Source: Oscillospiraceae bacterium
Lineage (GTDB): Bacteria > Bacillota > Clostridia > Oscillospirales > Acutalibacteraceae
Assembly: GCA_015066625.1 (NCBI GenBank)
Contig: SVOC01000002.1
Location: 62,001-126,000, forward strand
Length of the DNA stretch: 64,000 nt
Reading direction: 5' to 3'
Shown here: positions 20,934 through 29,425 of the stretch, piece after piece
Numbering within the stretch: the first letter of the stretch is position 1
Layout of the letters: each line of letters opens with the position of its first letter
The notes under the pieces: model-generated
What the model was told of the DNA's origin: nothing
Database searches by the model: none
Seen by the model: the letters and a program-made list of their open reading frames with translations, nothing else
Position numbers and translations under genes: made by a program

Positions 20934-20991
20934 CACCGCCCGAATTATACAGCATGAGTCTTTGCTCAGTACAGTATAATCAAAGGCGGTG
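20934..20991. other. Long composite inverted repeat / hairpin between rsgA and the small membrane ORF
   Basis: CACCGCC-cga-ATTATAC-agca-TGAG-tctttg-CTCA-gtaca-GTATAAT-caaa-GGCGGTG; three nested perfect stem blocks. Confidence 0.8.
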
Positions 20992-20998
20992 TATTTTG

Positions 20999-21895
20999 TT
21001 ACTTGTTGTGTTTTTTGAGTTCCCATTCCTTAATATTCTTTGCCTGCTCCATCATAAAACAATAGCTTTCGTGACGGCTGACAGGAATATCACCTTCTTC
21101 AACTGCCTGAATAATACGGCAACCCTTATCCTTTGTGTGAAGGCAGGATGTGAACTTACATTGACCTATATATTTTTCAAATTCCTTGAAAGCAAAAGGC
21201 AAATCATCTTTGAGAATAGGCTCTGTTTCATCCGTTTCGAAGGAAGAAAAACCGGGTGTATCCGCAACATAGCCACCCTCAACTTTGAAAAGCTCGCTGT
21301 GGCGCGTTGTGTGCCTTCCCCTGCCCAGCTTATCACTTATTTCACCGGTTTTAAGACCAAGCTCGGGATCAATTGCATTAAGAAGTGATGATTTACCCAC
21401 ACCGGAGTTTCCGCAGAATGCACTTATATGACCCTTAAGGGCTTCCTTGACATCTTCAACGCCTTCTCCGTTAACGCACGAAACAGAAAATGCTTTTATA
21501 CCTGCTTTGCGGTATATATCAATATACTCATCGGCACTTTCAAGGTCATTTTTTGTAAACACAACGACGGGTTCTATTCCTTGATTTACCGCAAGCGCCG
21601 TCATTCTGTCAATGATAAGAAGAACGGGCTTGGGCTCACATACGGATGAAACTATAAAAAGTCTGTCAACATTGGCAACCGGAGGTCTGACAAGAACACT
21701 GCTTCTTTCAAAAATTTCATCAATGGTGTTTTCAGCATTATCGTTAATGCTTATTCTTACTCTGTCGCCTGCAAGAGGTTTTATTCCCGATTTGCGGAAC
21801 ACTCCCCTAGCCTTACATTCATATATTTCACCGTCGGCTTCCACATAGTAGAAGCCGCCGATGCCTTTTGTTATTATTCCTTCAACTACGGGCAT
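20999..21895 (-). CDS. rsgA: Ribosome small subunit-dependent GTPase A
   Basis: FCGNSGVGKSSLLNAI, GRGRHTTRH, DTPGFSSF, C-terminal zinc site CKFTSCLHTKDKGC. Confidence 0.96.
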   Translation of the reverse strand: MPVVEGIITKGIGGFYYVEADGEIYECKARGVFRKSGIKPLAGDRVRISINDNAENTIDEIFERSSVLVRPPVANVDRLFIVSSVCEPKPVLLIIDRMTALAVNQGIEPVVVFTKNDLESADEYIDIYRKAGIKAFSVSCVNGEGVEDVKEALKGHISAFCGNSGVGKSSLLNAIDPELGLKTGEISDKLGRGRHTTRHSELFKVEGGYVADTPGFSSFETDETEPILKDDLPFAFKEFEKYIGQCKFTSCLHTKDKGCRIIQAVEEGDIPVSRHESYCFMMEQAKNIKEWELKKHNK

Positions 21896-24123
21896 TATAT
21901 GCCTTCCTTCTGTCCCACAACAATGGTTACAACCGTATCAAGAGAATAGGTCTGGGTTATACCGATTATTGTGCTTGATGTTGCCGAGGGTGTCTGCGAA
22001 AGAACTCTGCCGTTTTCCGAATCATTATATACAGCCTGCTGCTGAATTCTGTAATTCTTAAAACCGGTTGATTCAAGCTGTGAAATTGCAGCTTCCATCG
22101 TCATACCCACAACATTGGGAATTGCACGCCTTGAGCTGCCCGATGAACCGTATGAGCTGTTCAATACAACGGGAGGATCCTGAGTAAAGTCAACTGTGCA
22201 GGAATAATATTCTCTGTTGTCAATAAACACTTTTACCGATGCCTCTGCACCGCTGCCTTCAACCTCAAAAGGATAGTTGCTTCCGTCCATAAGAAGCGTT
22301 CTGCTGAGCTTTGATTCATTATTTACAAACACTTCAAAGCTGCCTCTTGTTGAACCGGATGCAGGAAGTGTTACCTCAAGATTGGCCATTCTTGATTCGG
22401 GAATACCGTTACTAACTGTAATTTTAACTTTTGTGCCGGGAATTACCTTTTCACCCGCTTCAGGTGACTGAGCAATAACAATGCCTGCAGGCTCGTTGCT
22501 ATCTTCTTCAATAATTTCAGGGTCAACGGTAAGCTGGACAGAGTTAATCATTAACTCAGCCATTTCAAGGTTAAAGTTCATTCCGACAACATTGGGTACT
22601 TCAATAAAATCTTCATCACTGGCGAAATAAACAATAACTATTGTATCGCTGTCTGCCTCTTCGCCAACCTCAGGCTCAATTTTAATAACATCACCGAAGT
22701 TTTCCGTGCTGAGCATAGGCATAAGCTTAACATTATTAAAACCCTTGCTTGAAAGTGTTTTTTGAGCAAGCTCGTGACCCATACCGATAACATCGGGAAC
22801 AACAATTTTCTTTGCATTGCTTGCAACAGAAAGAGTAATGCTGTTGTTATCTTTGCTTATTTTTTGACCGCTGCCGGGCTGCTGAGCAAAAACATCACCG
22901 TTTTCATATGCACTGTTTGCTATTTCATTGATTTTAATATCAAACTCACTGTAATCGGGGTTGTTGAGAATTTCTTCTTCATAGTTCTTGCCGATAAACT
23001 GAGGCACAACAAGTGTATCACCCTTGAACACATCGGTAAAAAAGAAGAGAAAAGCAAATATGAAAACCGCAAGCACCGCTGCTGCAATGGAAACACCTAT
23101 TGCAATAAGTCCGCCTTTACCCTTGGGCTTTTCTTCTGTGTCATCATAATTATCATCATAGTTATCCGCGGCAACGGGTTCAACCGTTTTGGTGACGGGA
23201 GATGTTACAACAGGCGGTGCCGCAACAGGCTTTCTTGTAGGAACATATTTTGTCGGGTCGTTATCAACAAAATAATCCCTCTGGAAACGGATGTTGGGGT
23301 TACGCTTGAACTCTTCAATATCAAGAAGCATTTCAGCCGCAGACTGATATCTGTTCTTTGAATTCTTCTGCATTGCGTGCATAACAATCTGTTCAAGACC
23401 CACGGGAATGCTGCCGTTAAGCTCTCTGGGAAGCTTGGGGTCATTCTGAAGCTGCATAAGCGCAACGGAAACAGAGTTATCCGACTGGAAGGGAAGCTGA
23501 CCCGTAAGCATTTCATAAAGAACAACACCAACAGAATATATATCTGCTCTCGCATCTGTTGCATCGCCTCTTGCCTGCTCGGGGCTGATATAATGAACTG
23601 AACCGATTGCGCTGTCTGTCATTGTTTTGGTATCACTGTAGCTGAAGCGTGCAATACCAAAATCCGTTACCTTTATGTTGCCGTTTGAAAGAAGCATAAT
23701 GTTCTGAGGCTTGATATCTCTGTGAACAATGCCTTTATCGTGAGCGTGCTGAAGAGCTCTGAGAATCTGCATAGTAAAATGTACGGTTTCTTTGATTCCC
23801 AGCTTACCCTGCTGTTCAATATACTCTTTGAGAGTGATTCCCTCAACATGCTCCATTACGATATACTGAAGCCTGTCACCGTAGCTCACATTATAAACCT
23901 TAACAATATTGGGGTGTGAAAGTACGGCGATAGCCTTTGATTCGTTTTTGAATCTGCGGCGAAATTCTTCATTTGCAAGGTATTCTTCTTTGAGAATCTT
24001 AACCGCAACAATTCTGTCGTCAATGCTGTCGTATGCCTTATAAACAACTGCCATACCGCCGACGCCTATTACTTCCTGAATCTCATATCTGGCATCAAGT
24101 CTTTTACCTGTATAATTATCCAT
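21895..24123 (-). CDS. prkC: PASTA-domain Ser/Thr protein kinase PrkC/PknB
   Basis: GVGGMAVVYKAYD, HRDIKPQN, DFG; single TM; four PASTA-like repeats. Confidence 0.95.
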   Translation of the reverse strand: MDNYTGKRLDARYEIQEVIGVGGMAVVYKAYDSIDDRIVAVKILKEEYLANEEFRRRFKNESKAIAVLSHPNIVKVYNVSYGDRLQYIVMEHVEGITLKEYIEQQGKLGIKETVHFTMQILRALQHAHDKGIVHRDIKPQNIMLLSNGNIKVTDFGIARFSYSDTKTMTDSAIGSVHYISPEQARGDATDARADIYSVGVVLYEMLTGQLPFQSDNSVSVALMQLQNDPKLPRELNGSIPVGLEQIVMHAMQKNSKNRYQSAAEMLLDIEEFKRNPNIRFQRDYFVDNDPTKYVPTRKPVAAPPVVTSPVTKTVEPVAADNYDDNYDDTEEKPKGKGGLIAIGVSIAAAVLAVFIFAFLFFFTDVFKGDTLVVPQFIGKNYEEEILNNPDYSEFDIKINEIANSAYENGDVFAQQPGSGQKISKDNNSITLSVASNAKKIVVPDVIGMGHELAQKTLSSKGFNNVKLMPMLSTENFGDVIKIEPEVGEEADSDTIVIVYFASDEDFIEVPNVVGMNFNLEMAELMINSVQLTVDPEIIEEDSNEPAGIVIAQSPEAGEKVIPGTKVKITVSNGIPESRMANLEVTLPASGSTRGSFEVFVNNESKLSRTLLMDGSNYPFEVEGSGAEASVKVFIDNREYYSCTVDFTQDPPVVLNSSYGSSGSSRRAIPNVVGMTMEAAISQLESTGFKNYRIQQQAVYNDSENGRVLSQTPSATSSTIIGITQTYSLDTVVTIVVGQKEGI

Positions 24124-24159
24124 ATTAACATTCCTTTCAGTTCACAAGTTAAAATGTAA

Positions 24160-25938
24160 TCAGTAAGCAACGGCTACAACGGTTATATTGTCTCCGCCGC
24201 CGTTTTGATTTGCAAAATTAACAAGCTTATCGGCAAATTCAAAAAATGTTGCATCTCCGATAATTTTAAGAATATCTTCGGTATTTGCAAAATTCGTAAG
24301 TCCGTCTGAACAAAGCAGAAGCATATCATCTCTGTCGAAGTTCTCCTGACAGAAATCAACTTTAATCTCTGAATCCACACCGATTGCACGGGTAATAATA
24401 TGCTTACTGGGATGGTCGTCAACTTCATCTGCAGTAATTTCGCCGTTTTCAAGCATGCGCTGAACAACCGAATGATCTTTTGTAAGCTGAATAAGCTGAC
24501 CCTCAGACATTTTGTATGCCCTGCTGTCGCCAGCGTGTGCGATATAAACATATTCATCGGAAATTATCGCCGCCACAACAGTTGTTCCCATACCGTTGTA
24601 TTTTTCGTCTGTAAGGGATAAATCGTAAATAAACTTATTGGCACCTTCAACTGCGGAAACCATAAGACTCTTTACAGATATATCACTCATTGAGCTGTAA
24701 TAGCGTTCTGTAATGCGTTCTTTGATAACCCTGACCGCTTCGGTGCTTGCAAGAGCACCCTCTGCGGCACCGCCCATACCGTCACATACAACGGCAAGCA
24801 CTGCACCGCCTTCAAGCTCGCAGGCAGAATATGAATCCTGATTATTATCTCTGACAAGACCCACATCTGTTCTTGCTGCAATTTTCAAGCTATTCATCCC
24901 CTTTTTCCGATTTTTATTTTCTTTAAGACGCAGCTGACCGCAGGATGCATCAATATCCGAACCCAGCTTTCGTCTGACAGTTGCATTTATTCCGTTTTTT
25001 TCAAGTATGGAAACAAATCTTTCTACCCGCTCTGCCGAACTTGGCTTGAAAGGACTTTCTGCAACTTCATTGACGGGAATAAGATTAACATGGCAAAGCA
25101 TACCTTTAAGCTTTGAGGCAAGGAGCCTTGCACATTCATCCGAATCATTCACACCTGAAAGCATTGCATATTCAAATGAAATTCTTCGGGATGTTTCACC
25201 CGCATATTTTCTGCAGGCTGAAAGAAGTTCATCAACATCATATTTTTTGTTGATGGGCATAATTTTACTTCTCAGCTCATTACTCGGAGCATGAAGCGAA
25301 ATTGAAAGCGTTAACTGCATTTTCTTTTTCAGCAGTTCATCAATCTTCGGAACAATTCCGCAGGTTGAAAGAGAAATATTTCTCATTGAAATATTGAGGC
25401 CTTTTTCATCGGTGATAAGCGCAAGGAAACGCATAACATTATCAAAGTTATCAAGAGGCTCTCCCATTCCCATAAGTACAATATGTGAAATTCTTTCGCC
25501 AATATCTTTCTGTGCGGTATATAACTGCGAAAGTATTTCGCCTGCATTAAGGCTTCTTTTGAATCCGCCAAGTGTTGAGGCACAGAAGGCACAACCCATT
25601 TTACAACCTACCTGAGAAGAAACACAGATTGTGTAGCCGTACTTATACTTCATGACAACGCTTTCAACAAAATCGCCGTCGTGAAGCTTGAAAAGATATT
25701 TTACCGTGCTGTCGATTTCGGACACTTGTTTTTTTGCTGTTTCACAGTTATAAAGAGGATATTTATAGGCAAGTTCATCCCTTAACGATTTTGGTAGGTT
25801 GCTCATTTCATCATAACTGCCTGCAAGATGACGGTGAAGCCATTCATAAACCTGCTTCGCCCTGAACTTCTGAATTTTCATTTCCTCAAAAGCCGATGTC
25901 ATTTCTTCAAGCGTCATTGAAAGTATATCTCTGCTCAT
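24160..25938 (-). CDS. Continuous ORF: 23S rRNA/tRNA adenine-C2 methyltransferase RlmN followed by PP2C phosphatase (PrpC/Stp)
   Basis: RlmN: CKMGCAFCASTLGGFKRSL, CGQLRLKENKN; PP2C: KIAARTDVGLVRDNNQDS, VCDGMGG, GDSRAY, SDGLTNF. No stop between; probable internal TTG start at 24886-24888 with AAGGGG 9 nt upstream. Confidence 0.93.
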   Translation of the reverse strand: MSRDILSMTLEEMTSAFEEMKIQKFRAKQVYEWLHRHLAGSYDEMSNLPKSLRDELAYKYPLYNCETAKKQVSEIDSTVKYLFKLHDGDFVESVVMKYKYGYTICVSSQVGCKMGCAFCASTLGGFKRSLNAGEILSQLYTAQKDIGERISHIVLMGMGEPLDNFDNVMRFLALITDEKGLNISMRNISLSTCGIVPKIDELLKKKMQLTLSISLHAPSNELRSKIMPINKKYDVDELLSACRKYAGETSRRISFEYAMLSGVNDSDECARLLASKLKGMLCHVNLIPVNEVAESPFKPSSAERVERFVSILEKNGINATVRRKLGSDIDASCGQLRLKENKNRKKGMNSLKIAARTDVGLVRDNNQDSYSACELEGGAVLAVVCDGMGGAAEGALASTEAVRVIKERITERYYSSMSDISVKSLMVSAVEGANKFIYDLSLTDEKYNGMGTTVVAAIISDEYVYIAHAGDSRAYKMSEGQLIQLTKDHSVVQRMLENGEITADEVDDHPSKHIITRAIGVDSEIKVDFCQENFDRDDMLLLCSDGLTNFANTEDILKIIGDATFFEFADKLVNFANQNGGGDNITVVAVAY

Positions 25939-27269
25939 TTTTCGCCTCCGTTCTTACGGAATGCTGCAATGAAGAAACCGTCCGTATTATGAATATGAGG
26001 CATAAGAGTAAGGTATTTATCGTTTTCACCGTATCTCGGTAAATCGGGAAGTATATCAACCGCATTAAACTCGGGATGCTCTGCAAGAAATTTATCGCAG
26101 ATTCCCGAATTTTCTTTGGGATTCAGTGTGCAGGTTGAGTATACAAGACTTCCGCCGGGTTTAAGATACTTCGTTGCATTGCAAAGTATTCTGTACTGTA
26201 TTTCGGGCAGGCAGTTTATCTCTGTCTGATTTTTGAATCTGATTTCGGGTTTTCGTCTTATGATACCAAGACCTGAACAAGGAACATCACATAAAACTCT
26301 GTCTGCCATTCCGTAGTTTTCATTGAAAATTGCTGCATCCGATAAATATGAATAAACATTATCAAGACCAAGTCTTTTAGCGCCGTTTCTGACAAGTTCA
26401 ACTCTTGACTGGTATATGTCAAAAGCTCTGATAATACCTGTGTTATTCATTCTTTCGGCCGTTGTAAATGTTTTACCTCCGGGTGCAGAGCATAAATCAA
26501 ACACCGTTTCGCCCTCTTGTGCATCAAGTGCGGCACAGCAAAGCTGAGAGGCAATATCCTGAGCGTGGAAAAGACCTTGCTTATATGCTTCCAGTTCTTC
26601 AACCGAACCCGTATTGCTTATTATGAGAGCCTCAGGTACAATATTGGATTTTTCTGCGATAACTCCCTCTTCAGCAAGCTTCCAGATAAGCTCGTCGGGG
26701 GTTATTTTTGTTGTGTTCACACGAATAACAACAGGTGCGGGCTCAAGTGCTTTTTCGGCAAGCGCAACTGCATTTTCCAATCCGTAAGCATCTATCCAAA
26801 GAGATATAATCCATTGGGGGCAGGAATACTTAACGGCAAGGTATGCGGGGTCATCCTCTCCGCCCTCGGGAAGTCTGACACCGTTATCCGACACACGGCG
26901 CAAAACAGCATTAACAAGGGATGCCGCAAAGGATGATTTATTGACCTTGGCAAGATTGACACTTTCGTTTACTGCCGCTCTTGAAGGCACCTTATCCATA
27001 AAAAGAAGCTGATATGTACCCATTCTGAGAATGGTGTGAAGCTCAGGCTTCAGCTTTTTCACAGGCTGATTGAGATAAAGCCCCAGATTATAATCAATAA
27101 GAATAAGTCTGTCAAGGGTGCCGTAAACGATATTGCACACAAAAGCTTTATCCCTTTCATCCATATCGGGATTTTCTTTCAGCAAGCTGTCAACAACAAG
27201 GTTTGAATATGCACCGTCACGGTGTATTTTAAGCAGTGCTTCAAATGCGACCTGCCTCGCACTTTTCAT
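25935..27269 (-). CDS. rsmB: 16S rRNA (cytosine-C5)-methyltransferase RsmB
   Basis: NusB-like N-terminus; FDLCSAPGGKTFTTAERM, DVPCSGLGIIRRKPEIRF, STCTLNPKEN. Confidence 0.95.
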   Translation of the reverse strand: MKSARQVAFEALLKIHRDGAYSNLVVDSLLKENPDMDERDKAFVCNIVYGTLDRLILIDYNLGLYLNQPVKKLKPELHTILRMGTYQLLFMDKVPSRAAVNESVNLAKVNKSSFAASLVNAVLRRVSDNGVRLPEGGEDDPAYLAVKYSCPQWIISLWIDAYGLENAVALAEKALEPAPVVIRVNTTKITPDELIWKLAEEGVIAEKSNIVPEALIISNTGSVEELEAYKQGLFHAQDIASQLCCAALDAQEGETVFDLCSAPGGKTFTTAERMNNTGIIRAFDIYQSRVELVRNGAKRLGLDNVYSYLSDAAIFNENYGMADRVLCDVPCSGLGIIRRKPEIRFKNQTEINCLPEIQYRILCNATKYLKPGGSLVYSTCTLNPKENSGICDKFLAEHPEFNAVDILPDLPRYGENDKYLTLMPHIHNTDGFFIAAFRKNGGEK

Positions 27270-27292
27270 AAACTAAACATCCTTTCGGAAAA

Positions 27293-28000
27293 TCATCTTC
27301 TTCTGTTACTGAACCTCAGCACAAGTCTTATTAGGTTTGCAAGCGCAACAATCATTGATGCAACATAGGTCATTGCAGCAGCAGAAAGCACTTTTCTTGC
27401 ACTGCCAACTTCATCTTCATATAAAAGATGTGTATCTTCAATAACCTTCAGGGCTCTGCGGCTTGCATTGAATTCAACAGGAAGAGTCACGAGCTGAAAA
27501 GCAAATATCGCACCGTAAAGCACAAGACCGATTGTGATAAGAGGTTCAAAGCCTAAAAAAAGTCCGATTAACGCAAGAGGAATACCTATTGTTGAACCGA
27601 TATTGCAAACAGGAACGAGGGCTGTTCTGATTTTTATGGGGACATAATCCTGCGCGTGTTGGGCGGCGTGACCTGCTTCGTGGCAAGCAATACCTACTGC
27701 CGCAACAGATGTTGCATTATATACGCCGTCGGAAAGGCGTATAACCTTTGCTTTCGGGTCAAAATGGTCTGTAAGCTTACCGGATGTCTGTTCGATTCTT
27801 ACATCGGTTATACCGTAGTGATTGAGCACGGCTTGAGCCGCATAAGCACCGGTAATACCCCTTGCATTAAGAACCTTAGAGTATTTACTGTAAGTCGATT
27901 TTACCTTATACTGTGCCCAACCTGCCAGTATCATTGCAGGTATAACAAGAATTATATACCAATAATCAAAAAACATACCATAATAGAAAGGCATAATCAT
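27293..28000 (-). CDS. Membrane zinc metallopeptidase (YugP-like)
   Basis: HEAGHAAQH metal-binding motif, multiple TM segments. Confidence 0.9.
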   Translation of the reverse strand: MIMPFYYGMFFDYWYIILVIPAMILAGWAQYKVKSTYSKYSKVLNARGITGAYAAQAVLNHYGITDVRIEQTSGKLTDHFDPKAKVIRLSDGVYNATSVAAVGIACHEAGHAAQHAQDYVPIKIRTALVPVCNIGSTIGIPLALIGLFLGFEPLITIGLVLYGAIFAFQLVTLPVEFNASRRALKVIEDTHLLYEDEVGSARKVLSAAAMTYVASMIVALANLIRLVLRFSNRRR

Positions 28001-28012
28001 TCTCCTTTTTCA

Positions 28013-28939
28013 TCATTCAAAAAAAGCACCTTTTTCAACCGCATTGCCTCTGAGAAAATCCGCGGCAGACATTGCTTTTTTACCCTCTGCCTGAAGATTG
28101 AGGATTTCAATGCAGTTATTATCTCCGCAACAGACAACAAGTCGTTTATCGCAAACAACAATCTCGCCTGCCTTACTGCCCTTTTCATCTGCGAGAACAC
28201 TTTTATGAATTTTCACCGTTTTGCCGCAAAGCTTTGCATTTGCCGACGGCCATGGTGAAAGTCCTCTTATTTTATTATGAACCTCAGATGCCGTCATAGT
28301 CCAATCAATGGGTGAAAGTTCCTTGGAAAGCATTGACGCATAAGTAAATTCATCGTGATTCTGTTTTTTGGGTTCAAGCTCACCCTTCTCAAGTGCATCA
28401 ATGGTTTTTTCAAGAATATCTGCACCGAGAACGGAAAGTCTGTCGTGAAGCTCGCCTGCAGTTTCGTTTTTACCGATTTCAATTTCGCCCTTGATAAGCA
28501 TATCGCCTGTGTCAAGACCTTCATCCATCTGCATTGAGGTTACACCGGTTTTTTCAAAACCGTTTATAACAGACCACTGAATAGGCGCCGCACCTCTGAG
28601 CTTTGGAAGAAGGGATGCGTGGATATTGATGCATCCGTATTCAGGGTATTCCAGAATTTCTTTGGGAAGGATTTTGCCGTATGCAACAACAATCACAAGC
28701 TCAGGGTCAGCTTCTTTAAGCATTTCAAGGGCAGTACCGTCACGCATTTTAACGGGCTGATATACTTTAATTCCGTTTTCTGCAGCAAGAACTTTTACAG
28801 GTGGCGGAGTTAGAATCATTTTTCTGCCCTGAGGTTTGTCAGGCTGAGTAAAAACACCCGTCACTTCATGGCCGCAATCAATAAGCTTTTGAAGGCAAGG
28901 CACCGCAAATTCGGGTGTGCCCATAAAAACTACTCTCAT
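28013..28939 (-). CDS. fmt: Methionyl-tRNA formyltransferase
   Basis: MRVVFMGTPEFAVPCL, INIHASLLPKLRGAAPIQW. Confidence 0.97.
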   Translation of the reverse strand: MRVVFMGTPEFAVPCLQKLIDCGHEVTGVFTQPDKPQGRKMILTPPPVKVLAAENGIKVYQPVKMRDGTALEMLKEADPELVIVVAYGKILPKEILEYPEYGCINIHASLLPKLRGAAPIQWSVINGFEKTGVTSMQMDEGLDTGDMLIKGEIEIGKNETAGELHDRLSVLGADILEKTIDALEKGELEPKKQNHDEFTYASMLSKELSPIDWTMTASEVHNKIRGLSPWPSANAKLCGKTVKIHKSVLADEKGSKAGEIVVCDKRLVVCCGDNNCIEILNLQAEGKKAMSAADFLRGNAVEKGAFFE

Positions 28940-29391
28940 TCGGAAATCTCCTTTTTAACAACTCTCTGTGTAAATACAACACCGTCAAGGTGGTCAAGCT
29001 CGTGGCAGAAGCAACGGGCTTTTAATTCTTCACCCTTATATACGCACCATTTGCCGTTTCTGTCCTGAGCCTTGACTCTGACAACGGCAGGACGGCAGGT
29101 CACACCTACTTCACCCGGAAGCGAAAGGCATCCTTCCTCAGCAAACTGAGAGCCTTCACTGCTGATAATTTCAGGATTTATAAGCTCAATATATCCGTCG
29201 CCGCAGTCAATTACGACAACTCTTCTCAAAATGCCCACCTGCACGGCCGCAAGACCTACACCGTTTGCGGCATACATAGTTTCTTTCATATCGTCAAGAA
29301 GCTGCCAGAGGCGTGCATCAAAATTTTCTACTTTTCGTGATGTTTTAGCCAGAATCGGGTCGCCGATTTTGACTATGTTTCTGATTGCCAT
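28936..29391 (-). CDS. def: Peptide deformylase
   Basis: MAIRNIVKIGDPILAK, GVGLAAVQVG, EEGCLSLPG, CHELDHLDG. Confidence 0.97.
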   Translation of the reverse strand: MAIRNIVKIGDPILAKTSRKVENFDARLWQLLDDMKETMYAANGVGLAAVQVGILRRVVVIDCGDGYIELINPEIISSEGSQFAEEGCLSLPGEVGVTCRPAVVRVKAQDRNGKWCVYKGEELKARCFCHELDHLDGVVFTQRVVKKEISE

Positions 29392-29425
29392 AAATGTCAA
29401 TCCTTTCAATGGGGTATTATGTTAT

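Noticed and set aside
16615-25938. Alternative genetic code as an explanation for two fused ORFs
   Set aside because: The fused junctions contain no reassigned stop codons, and all other genes end at standard stops at expected family lengths.
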